Part shown: positions 35,304 to 44,312 of the stretch, piece after piece
How positions within the stretch are numbered: position 1 is the first letter of the stretch
How the letters are laid out: each line of letters starts with the position of its first letter
Source of the DNA: Cyclobacterium salsum
GTDB lineage: Bacteria; Bacteroidota; Bacteroidia; Cytophagales; Cyclobacteriaceae
Assembly: GCF_010119245.1 (NCBI RefSeq)
Contig: NZ_WNKG01000001.1
Coordinates: 124,001-188,000 of the forward strand
Reading direction: 5' to 3'
Length of the DNA stretch: 64,000 nucleotides
Made by a program: the position numbers and the translations under genes
Notes under the pieces: model-generated
Told to the model about the DNA's origin: nothing
The model's input: only the letters and a program-made list of their open reading frames with translations
Databases searched by the model: none

Positions 35304-35322
35304 ATTTAGATTAAATCCAAAT
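35304..35322. promoter_or_regulatory. Fur-like operator of the heme operon
   Basis: 9-1-9 palindrome ATTTAGATT-A-AATCCAAAT with one mismatch between arms. A related half-site ATTTAGATC lies at 35265-35273, right beside the hmuT start. The sequence resembles ferric-uptake regulator boxes described for Bacteroidota and sits where iron repression of hmuTUVSRY would act. Confidence 0.6.
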
Positions 35323-35685
35323 TAAATTTAATGGATAATTTCTATGAGGAAATAGATTTGATTGACAATCAATTAAATGTAAATCCGATAGATTTTAGCA
35401 ATTAGCAACAGGAGAGATGTTGTTGGTTTTTAGGCTGCCATTTTGAGGCTCCAGCGAGGTGGGAGCCTGAGATTGCCTGAGAAAAAGCTGATTTATAGGC
35501 AGGGTAGGGTGAGCGGTAGGCGGATCGGGGAAAAAGGACCGGAGGCATGAAAAAAATGGTACTTCAGTAGGGAACAGGCATGTTAACCCTCTAAAACGGA
35601 CGATTTGTGAAAACGGAGGGCTTTTGGATGTTGGTGGAGATAATCGACTAAGCAGGGCAGGGCCGAAGCAAAAAAATCCGGAGGA
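35323..35685. other. Intergenic region upstream of hmuT
   Basis: Beyond the Fur-like box I see no coding sequence. One imperfect hairpin AGGCTCC (35446-35452) with GGAGCCT (35462-35468) is present, without a T tract. The segment 35480-35640 is G-rich and featureless. Confidence 0.5.
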
Positions 35686-35704
35686 TCAACCACCGGATTT
35701 TTTT
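35670..35704 (-). terminator. Terminator overlapping the SUI1 stop codon
   Basis: Perfect 12-bp stem: 35670-35681 (seven A then TCCGG) with 35693-35704. On the minus strand it ends in seven T residues. The 5' arm of the RNA hairpin is coding sequence for the last lysine, serine and glycine codons, and the stop (35686-35688) lies in the loop. Confidence 0.85.
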
Positions 35705-36042
35705 GCCTTATAGCCTTCTTGCTTCAGGTACTCCAGGATTTTGTCCCGGTGATCCCCCTGAATCAGGATCTCGCCCTCTTTGGTGTTGCCACCTACGCCA
35801 AACTTGGTCTTTAACGTCTTTCCCAGCGCTTTTAAATCCTCCTCTTGCCCCACAAAGCCCGTTACCAGGGTCACCTGTTTGCCTCCTCTGGATTTTTTAT
35901 CCAGCTGGATGCGCAGGTTTTGCTGTTGGGGGGACAGGGTTTCCGCTGAGGCCCCATGGTCTTCCTCATAATCAAATGAATCCGAAGTAGAATACACCAC
36001 TCCGTCTCTTTTTTTCCAATCGTTGTCTTTCTTTCTACCCAT
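35686..36042 (-). CDS. SUI1/YciH-family translation factor
   Basis: 118 residues. Basic disordered N-terminus, then the SUI1 fold: LRIQLDKKSRGGKQVTLVTGF, LKALGKTLKTKFGVGGNTKEGEILIQGD and a C-terminal KILEYLKQEGYKAKK. Bacterial YciH-type proteins resemble eIF1 and bind ribosomes. Follows the Usp gene by 9 nt, so both are on one transcript that ends in the terminator overlapping this stop codon. Confidence 0.9.
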   Translation of the reverse strand: MGRKKDNDWKKRDGVVYSTSDSFDYEEDHGASAETLSPQQQNLRIQLDKKSRGGKQVTLVTGFVGQEEDLKALGKTLKTKFGVGGNTKEGEILIQGDHRDKILEYLKQEGYKAKKSGG

Positions 36043-36051
36043 AGAAACGGA

Positions 36052-36903
36052 TTAATTTTTAAATTTCATGGTCCAGACCGGCCTTTTGGCGCTATTTACC
36101 ACATCTTCGGCAATGCTTCCGCTAAGCAGGTGCATAAAGCCCGTTCTTCCGTGGGTGGCCATGGCGATGATATCGGCATCTACCTCTTCGGCAAACTCAA
36201 TAATGCCTTCTTCTTCGGTATCTGCATTGTAAATGTCTATTTGTACGTTTTTAAGATCATTGGTGTCGATAAAACCCTTGATTTTATCCATGGAGCGCTT
36301 CGACTTTTCAAAGGAATTGGGGGTGTTTACTTTTACAAGCCTGATTTCAGCCTCCAGCAGTTCCTGCAGGTCCTTCAGATTTTTCATTACTTTCTTGCTA
36401 TCCTCCCCAAAATCGCTGGCAAAAACGATGGTCTTCAGTTGATTGGCTTTTACCGGGGCTTTTACGGTGATGACCGGACATTTGGAAAGCCGAACTACCT
36501 TTTCGGTGTTAGACCCAATCAACAATTCTTCTAATCCACTGGAACCTTTGGACCCCATAATCACCAAATCTGCCTTGATTTCGGTGATTTCACTGGATAT
36601 TCCTGCGTAAGGGTTTCCATACGATATGGTAGTGCTGAAGTCGTAGGGCTTCACGGCATGTGCTTCTTCGAGTGCTTTAAATTGCTTTTTTCGCTTTTCT
36701 ACTAAATCCACCATGTAGATTTTGTCGATAAAATTTTCTTCCATATTTACTTCCCCCATCGTATTGAAATGTTGGGCAGTAGGAATCTCGATCACATGAA
36801 CCAATTTTAGTTTACAGGACGCTTTGGCTGCAATTTCCTGTGCCAATTGGAAGGCATTTTCTGCTTCTTCAGAAAAATCAAAGGGTACTAAGATGCTTTT
36901 CAT
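36052..36903 (-). CDS. Universal stress protein with two UspA domains
   Basis: 283 residues from the ATG at 36903 (MKSILVPFDFSEEAENAF); the longer frame from 37023 would place 40 non-homologous residues in front and overlap menA. Two tandem Usp domains: the first ends LVIMGSKGSSGLEELLIGSNTEKVVRLSKCPVITV, the second IIAMATHGRTGFMHLLSGSIAEDVV, both with the ATP-binding G-x2-G-x9-G(S/T) pattern. Cytoplasmic stress protein of uncertain ligand. Confidence 0.9.
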   Translation of the reverse strand: MKSILVPFDFSEEAENAFQLAQEIAAKASCKLKLVHVIEIPTAQHFNTMGEVNMEENFIDKIYMVDLVEKRKKQFKALEEAHAVKPYDFSTTISYGNPYAGISSEITEIKADLVIMGSKGSSGLEELLIGSNTEKVVRLSKCPVITVKAPVKANQLKTIVFASDFGEDSKKVMKNLKDLQELLEAEIRLVKVNTPNSFEKSKRSMDKIKGFIDTNDLKNVQIDIYNADTEEEGIIEFAEEVDADIIAMATHGRTGFMHLLSGSIAEDVVNSAKRPVWTMKFKN

Positions 36904-36983
36904 AGTTATTTGCCGAATTAATAGTTTACGTGCAGTTAAACTACAAAAAACTAGAGAAATTAAATAAGGATTTGACCATTTGT

Positions 36984-37889
36984 TTAGAAAATCATCCATC
37001 CTAGCCCAAAGAGCAGGACGCATAAAAAGGTCCCTAAAGCCAGGACTTTCAGGTAAGGGTCCAGTTTATCGGGCGCATTAAATGCCTTTACCGCCCAGGC
37101 TGTTTGAAGTACCATGGGTGCAGCCAACCAATATAATAGCGCTCCATAGGCTTGCTTTTGCAATACAAAAACGAAAAGCATTATCAGCGCAACGAACAGT
37201 AGGCTCCAATGATAAACGACGGCCGCCTTTTTACCAATTCTAACGGGGATGGATTTTTTTCCGGCCATCTTATCAGAGGCTATGTCCCGGATATTGTTGA
37301 TATTTAAGACCGCGGTGCTTAAAAGTCCTACGGCGGAAGCAGGAAGCCACAGCGAAGCATCAAAGGCAAGGGTATGCAGGAAATAGGTGCCCATAACGCC
37401 AATCCAGCCAAAGAATATAAATACGGCAAGGTCCCCCAATCCGGCATACCCGTAAGGTTTGTTGCCAGAAGTATAGGTGATGGCTGCCAGTATGGCCAAT
37501 AGGCCCAATCCCAGAAAGCCTAGGAACAGTGCGGTATCGTCCAAAGCGACGGCCAAAAGCCACAAGCCACTTAACAGGGAAAGAATTGAAAAAAGAATCA
37601 TAGCCTTCTTCATGGAAGCAGCACTGATGGCTCCGGATTGAACCGCACGGGAGGGGCCTTTTCTGTCTTCACTATCGGCGCCGTGGATGCTATCGCCATA
37701 ATCATTGGCCAAATTCGATAAAATCTGTAATAGGGTAGTGGTAAGGGCCGCTAAAATAAACACAATCCAACGAAACTCAGCGTTTTTGAACGCAATGATG
37801 GACCCCATGATGATGCTGGAAAGCGCCAGTGGTAAGGTTCTTAGCCGAAAGGCTTGTACCCAGGCTTTATTGGTGGAAATGGTTGCCAA
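36984..37889 (-). CDS. menA: 1,4-dihydroxy-2-naphthoate polyprenyltransferase
   Basis: 301 residues, eight to nine membrane helices (UbiA superfamily). Prenyl-diphosphate/Mg2+ motif LANDYGDSIHGADSEDRKGPSRAV and a second Asp-rich loop NINNIRDIASDKMAGK. Attaches the isoprenoid tail in menaquinone synthesis at the inner membrane. Stands alone between the gpx terminator and the Usp gene. Confidence 0.93.
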   Translation of the reverse strand: MATISTNKAWVQAFRLRTLPLALSSIIMGSIIAFKNAEFRWIVFILAALTTTLLQILSNLANDYGDSIHGADSEDRKGPSRAVQSGAISAASMKKAMILFSILSLLSGLWLLAVALDDTALFLGFLGLGLLAILAAITYTSGNKPYGYAGLGDLAVFIFFGWIGVMGTYFLHTLAFDASLWLPASAVGLLSTAVLNINNIRDIASDKMAGKKSIPVRIGKKAAVVYHWSLLFVALIMLFVFVLQKQAYGALLYWLAAPMVLQTAWAVKAFNAPDKLDPYLKVLALGTFLCVLLFGLGWMIF

Positions 37890-37930
37890 TGCAAAAAAAC
37901 GTAAATAGCGTTAAACAATAAATAAAACAA

Positions 37931-37952
37931 GCCTTCCACTAAGGTGGAAGGC
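37931..37952 (-). terminator. Terminator after the glutathione peroxidase gene
   Basis: Stem GCCTTCCAC (37931-37939) with its complement at 37944-37952 and a 4-nt loop, 36 nt after the gpx stop. T-rich on both sides. Confidence 0.75.
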
Positions 37953-37987
37953 ATTTTTGTATTCTTTTATTTCTAGATAAATTAAAA

Positions 37988-38593
37988 TTACGACTTGATT
38001 AGTTTGATGATTTCCTCGTCCATGGGTTTTACCGAGGAAGGAAAAAACTTGACCAACTCACCGTTTTCATTTATAAAATATTTACAAAAGTTCCAGGAAG
38101 GCTCGGTATTATTCCAACCATTTAAGTTCTTGTCGGACAACCATCGGTAAAGGGGGTGTTTATCGACTCCTTTCACCGATATTTTTTCAAACATGGGAAA
38201 GGTTACCCCATAGTTTTCGGTACAAAAGGTTTTGATATCATCATTTGTCCCCGGTTCCTGGCCGCCAAAATTATTGGCAGGGAAAGCCAAAATCGTTAGT
38301 TGCCCTTTGTAGGCCTCGTACAATTCCTGTAATTCGGCATATTGGGGTGTGTAGCCACACTTCGACGCTACGTTTACGATTAAAAGTTTTTTTCCTCTAA
38401 AATTGGAAAAATCGACCGGGTTTCCATCGATATCATTTAGGGTAAACTCGTAAAAATCATCGGCTCTATTCATGGGCGAATCGTTTTCACCCTCAGTGGG
38501 GTTGGTTTTATCAGAAACAAAATTAGCGTGATTTGATAGCGGCATTTGAATGACAAACAATCCGCTGATGACTAGGTAAATTAGCGTGTTCAT
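37988..38593 (-). CDS. Glutathione peroxidase-family protein, exported
   Basis: 201 residues. N-terminal signal-like segment (LIYLVISGLFVIQMPLSNHA) then the GPx fold: C79 in NVASKCGYTPQY, Q112 in FPANNFGGQEPG and W in EPSWNFCKYFI form the active-site set. The peroxidatic residue is cysteine, not selenocysteine. Probably reduces lipid or organic hydroperoxides in the periplasm using a thioredoxin-like donor. Starts 2 nt after argS. Confidence 0.92.
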   Translation of the reverse strand: MNTLIYLVISGLFVIQMPLSNHANFVSDKTNPTEGENDSPMNRADDFYEFTLNDIDGNPVDFSNFRGKKLLIVNVASKCGYTPQYAELQELYEAYKGQLTILAFPANNFGGQEPGTNDDIKTFCTENYGVTFPMFEKISVKGVDKHPLYRWLSDKNLNGWNNTEPSWNFCKYFINENGELVKFFPSSVKPMDEEIIKLIKS

Positions 38594-38595
38594 AG

Positions 38596-40386
38596 TTACA
38601 TTTTTTCGGGTACATCTATTCCCAATAACTTCATGCCGGACCTAATTGTTTTGGCCACCTGCGCAGATAAGGCAACTCGAAAGGCCTGCACTTCAGCTTT
38701 GGTTTCACTAAAGATAGGAAGTTCCGCATAAAAGCGGTTATAATCTTTTGCTAAATCAAACAAATACTGAGCAATTACCGCCGGAGAAAGTTCTTCAGCG
38801 GCCATGCCGACCTTATTCCGATAATCGGTCAAATGAAATATTAATACTCGCTCGGTGTCCTGCAGGTCGGTATAGGGGGCACAGCTTTTGGCCGAAAAAT
38901 CCAGCTCGATTTGACTTGCTTTCCGTAATATCGCTGCGATCCGGGCATGGGTATATTGTATAAACGGCCCGGTATTGCCCTGGAATTCTATGGATTCCTG
39001 AGGGTTGAACAACATGCGTTTTTTTGGATCCACTTTCAACAGGAAATATTTCAATGCCCCCAATCCCAACATCTGATACAATGCTTCTGCTTCTTCCTGA
39101 GTGAAGCCTTCTATTTTACCCAATTCCTGGGTATGATCCCTGGCAGTGTCCACCATTTCCTGGATCAGGTCGTCTGCATCCACCACCGTCCCTTCCCTGG
39201 ATTTCATTTTACCGGAAGGAAGGTCTACCATTCCGTAAGAGAGGTGGTAGAGCCCCTCCCCATAAGGTCGCCCCAACAGACGCATAATGGAAAATAGCAC
39301 CTCAAAATGATAGTCTTGCTCGTTTCCTACCACATAAACGGATTTTTCAATCCCGTGATCCTTGTACTTTAAATCTGCCGTGCCCATATCCTGGGTCATG
39401 TATACCGAGGTACCATCCGCCCTTAATACCAGCTTTTCGTCTAGCCCCGCACTGCTTAGATCGGCCCAGACGGAACCGTTTTCTTTTTTGAAAAAGACTC
39501 CTTTTTCCAACCCTTCATTGACGATATCCTTACCCAGCAGATAGGTGTCCGACTCGTAATAATACTGGTCAAACGTAACACCCAGACTACGGTAGGTCTC
39601 ATCAAAACCCTGATAGACCCAGTTGTTGAGTTTTTTCCAAAGATCCACGGTATGGGGATCACCCGCTTCCCACTTAACTAGCATCTCCTGAGCGGCTTTC
39701 ATCCAGGGAGCTTCTTTTTTCGCCAGTTCTTCGGTCATTCCCTCCGCTATCAATTTCTTGATCTGGTTCTTGTATTCCTGATCGAAAAGGACGTAATACT
39801 TTCCTACCAGGTGATCCCCTTTCAATCCGGCGCTTTCGGGACTGGCATTTTCCCCCAATTTTTCATAAGCGACCATGGATTTGCAAATATGGATGCCCCG
39901 GTCATTGACCAGGTTGGCTTTTATTACCTCATAACCATAGGCTTCCAGAATATTGGCAACCGAAAAACCCAGAAAATTATTTCGAAGATGGCCCAGGTGA
40001 AGGGGTTTGTTGGTGTTAGGGGAGCTAAACTCCACCATTACCTTCCTACCCTTCGCCGGAAAGGAGCCAGGATCTTCCGCCTCGATAAGCTGTAGAAATA
40101 CCTCTGTCCAATAGGCAGCCGAAAGGGAAATATTTAAAAAGCCTTTTACTACATTAAAGCTAGCCACTTCGGGCAGCTTTTCCTGCAGGTAGGCACCGAT
40201 TTTCGCTCCACTTGCTTCCGGTGCACTTTTCGTAATTTTTAAAAAAGGAAATAAGACGAACGTATAATCTCCGCTGAATTCCTTTCTGGTCGCTTGCAGC
40301 GAAAAGGTCTTCGGATCTAATGTATGATCAAAAAGTTCCTGAAATGCGTTAGAAATGGTTTTTGTAAGTTGCTGCTGTATATCCAT
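38596..40386 (-). CDS. argS: Arginyl-tRNA synthetase
   Basis: 596 residues. Class I signature HLGH in NKPLHLGHLRNNFLGFSVANIL, N-terminal Add1 domain, KMSKS-equivalent region PSGKMKSREGTVV and the all-helical anticodon-binding domain ending in DVPEKM. Charges tRNA-Arg in the cytoplasm. First gene of a two-gene unit with the glutathione peroxidase. Confidence 0.97.
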   Translation of the reverse strand: MDIQQQLTKTISNAFQELFDHTLDPKTFSLQATRKEFSGDYTFVLFPFLKITKSAPEASGAKIGAYLQEKLPEVASFNVVKGFLNISLSAAYWTEVFLQLIEAEDPGSFPAKGRKVMVEFSSPNTNKPLHLGHLRNNFLGFSVANILEAYGYEVIKANLVNDRGIHICKSMVAYEKLGENASPESAGLKGDHLVGKYYVLFDQEYKNQIKKLIAEGMTEELAKKEAPWMKAAQEMLVKWEAGDPHTVDLWKKLNNWVYQGFDETYRSLGVTFDQYYYESDTYLLGKDIVNEGLEKGVFFKKENGSVWADLSSAGLDEKLVLRADGTSVYMTQDMGTADLKYKDHGIEKSVYVVGNEQDYHFEVLFSIMRLLGRPYGEGLYHLSYGMVDLPSGKMKSREGTVVDADDLIQEMVDTARDHTQELGKIEGFTQEEAEALYQMLGLGALKYFLLKVDPKKRMLFNPQESIEFQGNTGPFIQYTHARIAAILRKASQIELDFSAKSCAPYTDLQDTERVLIFHLTDYRNKVGMAAEELSPAVIAQYLFDLAKDYNRFYAELPIFSETKAEVQAFRVALSAQVAKTIRSGMKLLGIDVPEKM

Positions 40387-40875
40387 ATATTGGGAAGGCC
40401 TCGGTTTTACTGAGGCGCAAATATAAGGGTTTCGCTACAAATTTGGTAGGAGGCCTTCAGTTTATCTTGGTACGTAAATTTACCTTACTGGCAAAATGCT
40501 ACCAAAAGCTTTTGACCGATAGAAAGTTACCTGGCTAAAATGATCCAATTATGGAAACCTATCTAAATGACTCGCTCCGGGGAAACTTGCTTTTGATGAA
40601 TCCTTGTATACCATTTTCTTTAGGCGCAGCGCCTTTCGAAAAACCAGATGAATGTAGAACAACGTCTTAAACCTATCTTTTAAAAAATTATACCACCGGT
40701 CATAGAAAATAGATGGAATAGGTGAGTTTATTTACATGTTGGGGTTGATTATCCACAATTAGGGTGTGAAGTGAAACCGACCATAATTGAATCCGGAGAA
40801 ATTACTTTTTATAATTTCCTGGGTTTTACCTTAAATAAGGGCTGTTTTTGTAATATCAATACCTTTTAAAATTAC
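40387..40875. other. Intergenic region between argS and the small secreted protein
   Basis: About 490 nt without a credible ORF on either strand. Short repeats such as GGCGCAGCGCC near 40624 are isolated. If the sigma-54 promoter at 40876 is real, activator-binding sites would be expected in this region; I cannot identify a clear palindrome. Confidence 0.4.
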
Positions 40876-40892
40876 TTGGCACGGCAGTTGAA
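40876..40892 (+). promoter_or_regulatory. Sigma-54 type promoter
   Basis: TTGGCACGGCAGTTGAA matches the RpoN consensus YTGGCACG-N4-TTGCW at all conserved positions except the C of the -12 GC. The gene start is 77 nt downstream, consistent with initiation near 40902 and a ~67-nt leader. Confidence 0.6.
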
Positions 40893-40968
40893 TAAGGATA
40901 ATTGAAAATAATATTTAAATAGTATTGTTTTCAACCAACTATTATTTAACACCATAAACTTAAAAATC

Positions 40969-41301
40969 ATGAAAAAGTTAATGTTATCCCTTGCTGTAGT
41001 GAGTGTATTTGCAATCACCGGCATCCATGCCCAATCGCTTCCAAACGAAGCAACCGAACTCGTTCAGGAAACAACAAAGATCGATCCGGAAACTCTTCCT
41101 GAAAAAGTGAAGGAAACCATCCAGAACGATGAGACGGTAAAAGACCTGACCATCAGTGAAGCACATCAGGTGATGGAAGAAGGAGAAGTCGTTTACAAGA
41201 TCAAATTTGAAAGTGCCAACGCTGGTGAAGAGTTGACAAAGAAGTTTGATGCCATGGGTAAGGAATTGGAAGACGAGAAGAAAGAAGAGCCCGTTAAATA
41301 A
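40969..41301 (+). CDS. Small secreted protein, possible PepSY-like fold
   Basis: 110 residues with a clear signal peptide MKKLMLSLAVVSVFAITGIHA (cleavage near 21). The mature part is highly charged; the segment TISEAHQVMEEGEVVYKIKFE looks like the beta-alpha-beta of PepSY-like proteins, but the match is weak. The tail is lysine/glutamate-rich. Single gene with its own predicted sigma-54 promoter and terminator, so probably made under a specific stress or condition. Function unknown. Confidence 0.8.
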   Translation: MKKLMLSLAVVSVFAITGIHAQSLPNEATELVQETTKIDPETLPEKVKETIQNDETVKDLTISEAHQVMEEGEVVYKIKFESANAGEELTKKFDAMGKELEDEKKEEPVK

Positions 41302-41337
41302 ATCGTTTAACCCGTTTTTTTGACAACTAACCAACTT

Positions 41338-41370
41338 AAGGCAATGGTCACTGACCATTGCCTTTTTTGT
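41338..41370 (+). terminator. Terminator of the small secreted protein gene
   Basis: Arms AAGGCAATGG (41338-41347) and CCATTGCCTT (41355-41364) followed by six T residues; inner bases TCA/TGA can extend the stem. Confidence 0.9.
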
Positions 41371-41390
41371 GTAATAGCGAACGGTCATTA

Positions 41391-42323
41391 TTATTGGTTT
41401 CGAAATATACGGTACTGGTCGACGATTTCCTGTTTTTTTAGCCCTCGATGTACCAACAATTGATTTCTAAACACTAGCGGAGTTTTTCTATCCAGTGTGA
41501 TCGGGTTCTGGCCAGGAAAAGCCATATTTTGCATGCTGTTTTTGTCTCGGAGAATCCATCCCTGGTAGGAGGGAAGCTTGTCCGGCTCTCCCATGATTAC
41601 CAGTCCGGGGTCTTCCGGGTCTCCCTCGGTTAGGTTGATCCAGGCTCCAGCGGTTACCGGGAGTTCCTGGGGAATTACCGCACCGTTTTCATCGTAAAAG
41701 GCTGCATTTTCGGTCAGTTTTATCCGGGGAGAAAAGCCACCATAACCCTTTGCATCTTCTGATCCCCCGAGTCGAAGTCCCTTAACCAGGGCTTTCAATT
41801 GAATAGCAAAGGATAATTTGTAGGAATAAGAAGATACGCGCTGGTAATCAATCCTAACCGTTTCTTCCAGCAGGTTTTTTTTGACAGTGCCTGTTCCTCT
41901 CCAGATAACTTTCGCCTCTAGGGTGGCGGATCCGTTGGGGTTGACGGCTGTTTTTACGTTTTTTACTTCCCAGCGGATTCCTTCACAGACCCAGGGATCG
42001 GCGGCGCGTTGATCATTTACCCATAGCTGGTGCCAGGTCCAGAAAATCCCCCGGTGATGCGGGTGGTCCTCCGGAAAATCCTCGGTAAGAATCTCTCCAT
42101 TGGTGTGGTACAACGGGTGGACGTAGTTTGCCCTTGGATAAAGACCGTCCAGGCTTTTTTCAGCTGCCTGGTAAAAATACCTGGGTTTTCCGTCCTCCGT
42201 AAGCAGCCAGCCATCTTCCTTTTCTTCAAAGACAAGTTGCTGGGCTGTTAGCGGGCAAGGGCCTGCCAGCAGGCAAAGCAAAACGATAATCGCTTTTGGC
42301 ATCGTGAGGGGAGGAGCAGGCAT
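41391..42323 (-). CDS. Exported DUF6807 (PmoA-like) protein
   Basis: 310 residues, signal peptide ending near LTAQQ. Conserved segments NYVHPLYHTNGEILTEDFPEDHPHHRGIFWTWHQLW and GFSPRIKLTENAAFYDENG, typical of the DUF6807 family often annotated PmoA. These are beta-rich exported proteins found beside carbohydrate-degrading genes in Bacteroidota; biochemical role not established. A short in-frame alternative start at MPKAI (8 residues in) would be a better signal start. Stands alone. Confidence 0.85.
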   Translation of the reverse strand: MPAPPLTMPKAIIVLLCLLAGPCPLTAQQLVFEEKEDGWLLTEDGKPRYFYQAAEKSLDGLYPRANYVHPLYHTNGEILTEDFPEDHPHHRGIFWTWHQLWVNDQRAADPWVCEGIRWEVKNVKTAVNPNGSATLEAKVIWRGTGTVKKNLLEETVRIDYQRVSSYSYKLSFAIQLKALVKGLRLGGSEDAKGYGGFSPRIKLTENAAFYDENGAVIPQELPVTAGAWINLTEGDPEDPGLVIMGEPDKLPSYQGWILRDKNSMQNMAFPGQNPITLDRKTPLVFRNQLLVHRGLKKQEIVDQYRIFRNQ

Positions 42324-42393
42324 AATCGGTATAGAAATAGGTTGGAAATAAAAGTAGTGGATTCTACGTAATTAACCTAGTGGTTTTGAAACC

Positions 42394-42429
42394 AAAAAAG
42401 CGGAAAAAAATGAATTTTTCCGCTTTTTT
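42394..42429 (-). terminator. Terminator after the transketolase pair
   Basis: 15-bp stem: 42394-42408 (six A, GCGG, five A) with 42415-42429, 6-nt loop. It lies 18 nt after the stop of the transketolase C-terminal gene; T residues follow on both strands. Confidence 0.85.
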
Positions 42430-42446
42430 GGGGTGGTGTAAACCGC

Positions 42447-43415
42447 TTATTTTCTCGCAATAACCTTTTTTACTGCCTTGACGATATTCTCGGCATTCAA
42501 TCCGTATTTTTCCAGCAGTTCTTCCGGTTTTCCTGATTCACCAAAGGAATCATCCACGCCAATAAATTCCTGAGGGGCGGGCTGATTTCGAACCAGGGTC
42601 TGAGCGATGATATCACCCAAGCCGCCATTGTACTGGTGTTCTTCGGCAGTCACGGCACAGCCGGTTTTGGCTACGGAAGCCAGCACCGCTGCGGTATCCA
42701 GGGGTTTGATGGTGTGTATATTAATAAGTTCCACGGAGATTCCTTCTTCTCTGAGCATGGCTTCTGCCACCACGGCTTCCCAAACCAGGTGACCGGTCGC
42801 GAATATCGTTACGTCCGTTCCTTCAATCATCTTCCAGGCTTTACCGATTTCAAACGGCTGATCCGCAGGGGTGAAAATCGGCCATTTCGGCCTTCCAAAT
42901 CGTAGGTAAACCGGGCCTTCGTGATCGGCAATGGCGATGGTAGCTGCCTTGGTCTGGTTATAATCGCAAGGATTGATAACCGTCATATTGGGTAACATCT
43001 TCATCATGCCCACATCTTCCAGAATCTGATGCGTAGCACCGTCTTCCCCCAGGGTTAGACCGGCATGAGAGGCGCATATTTTTACGTTCTTCTCAGAATA
43101 GGCAATGGACTGCCGGATTTGGTCATACACCCTTCCGGTAGAAAAGTTGGCGAAGGTTCCGGTATACGGGATTTTACCTCCGATGGTCAGTCCGGCTGCC
43201 ACTCCCATCATGTTGGCCTCGGAGATGCCTACCTGAAAAAAGCGATCCGGAAACTCCTTTTGAAAGGCACCCATTTTAAGGGAACCGATCAGATCGGCGC
43301 ACAAGCCCACTACGTTTTTGTTTTTCTTTCCTACTTCCAGAAATCCATCGCCAAAACCGGAACGGGTATCTTTTTTTTCAGTGTAGGTATATTTGGTATC
43401 GAGTGTTTTTTCCAT
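42447..43415 (-). CDS. Transketolase, C-terminal subunit
   Basis: 322 residues covering the pyrimidine-binding and C-terminal domains: SGFGDGFLEVGKKNKNVVGLCADLIGS, FPDRFFQVGISEANMMGVAAGLTIGG with the conserved Glu, ICASHAGLTLGEDGATHQ. Forms a heteromer with the N-terminal subunit encoded 35 nt upstream. Split transketolases catalyse the pentose-phosphate two-carbon transfers. Confidence 0.95.
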   Translation of the reverse strand: MEKTLDTKYTYTEKKDTRSGFGDGFLEVGKKNKNVVGLCADLIGSLKMGAFQKEFPDRFFQVGISEANMMGVAAGLTIGGKIPYTGTFANFSTGRVYDQIRQSIAYSEKNVKICASHAGLTLGEDGATHQILEDVGMMKMLPNMTVINPCDYNQTKAATIAIADHEGPVYLRFGRPKWPIFTPADQPFEIGKAWKMIEGTDVTIFATGHLVWEAVVAEAMLREEGISVELINIHTIKPLDTAAVLASVAKTGCAVTAEEHQYNGGLGDIIAQTLVRNQPAPQEFIGVDDSFGESGKPEELLEKYGLNAENIVKAVKKVIARK

Positions 43416-43450
43416 TATTCAAATTTGTTTTAGATCAAAGCGGACAGGGA

Positions 43451-44302
43451 TCAATAATCGCCGAGTGTTTCTTCCAATTGTCCCAGGGCGTTTTCCAATT
43501 GCTCGTCATTGGGAGCTACTCCATGCCATTTGTGGGTTCCTACCATAAAATCTACCCCATATCCCATATCGGTATGCAGCAGGTTGAGTACCGGCTTTCC
43601 TTTGCCCAGCAGGGTTTTGGCCTTTTCCAGGGATTGGATGACTTCCGTGATATTGTTGCCATTTTCGGTAACGATCACTTCCCATCCAAAAGCTTCCCAT
43701 TTGGACTTCAGGTCAAGCAGGTTCATGATTTCCTTGGTAGGGCCATCAATCTGCTGACCATTCACATCAATGGATGCGATGAGGTTGTCTACCTTATGGT
43801 GAGGAGCGCACATGGCGGCTTCCCAGATTTGTCCTTCCTGCTGCTCACCGTCTCCCATCAGGGCATAGACCAGGCGGTCATCGCCGTTGATTTTCTTGGC
43901 AAGGGCCGCACCGATGGCAACGGACAAGCCTTGTCCCAAGGAGCCGGAAGCCACGCGAATTCCGGGAAGCCTCTCTTCCGTCGCCGGGTGACCTTGCAGC
44001 CTGCTATCGATCTTTCGGAAGGTTTTTAATTCCTCGGTATCAAAATAGCCACTTCTGGAAAGCACACTGTACCATACCGGAGAAATGTGTCCATTGGAAA
44101 GAAAAAATAAATCCTCACCTTTTCCGTCCAGATTAAAAGATGAATCATGCTTCATTTGATCAAAATAAAGCGCTACAAAAAATTCGGTACAGCCCAGCGA
44201 GGCACCCGGATGTCCGGATTGGCAGGCGTGCACCATGCGTAATATATCTCTCCTTACCTGAGAGCATACAGCGTTTAATTGTTCGGTTGAGTGTTTTTCC
44301 AT
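43451..44302 (-). CDS. Transketolase, N-terminal subunit
   Basis: 283 residues with the thiamine-diphosphate domain: VHACQSGHPGASLGCTEFFVALYF, SNGHISPVWYSVL, ASGSLGQGLSVAIGAAL and the TPP motif LMGDGEQQEGQIWEAAM...ASIDVNGQQIDG. Partner of the C-terminal subunit. 10 nt after the bcp gene, so bcp and the two transketolase genes may be one transcript. Confidence 0.95.
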   Translation of the reverse strand: MEKHSTEQLNAVCSQVRRDILRMVHACQSGHPGASLGCTEFFVALYFDQMKHDSSFNLDGKGEDLFFLSNGHISPVWYSVLSRSGYFDTEELKTFRKIDSRLQGHPATEERLPGIRVASGSLGQGLSVAIGAALAKKINGDDRLVYALMGDGEQQEGQIWEAAMCAPHHKVDNLIASIDVNGQQIDGPTKEIMNLLDLKSKWEAFGWEVIVTENGNNITEVIQSLEKAKTLLGKGKPVLNLLHTDMGYGVDFMVGTHKWHGVAPNDEQLENALGQLEETLGDY

Positions 44303-44312
44303 TGATTTGGAA

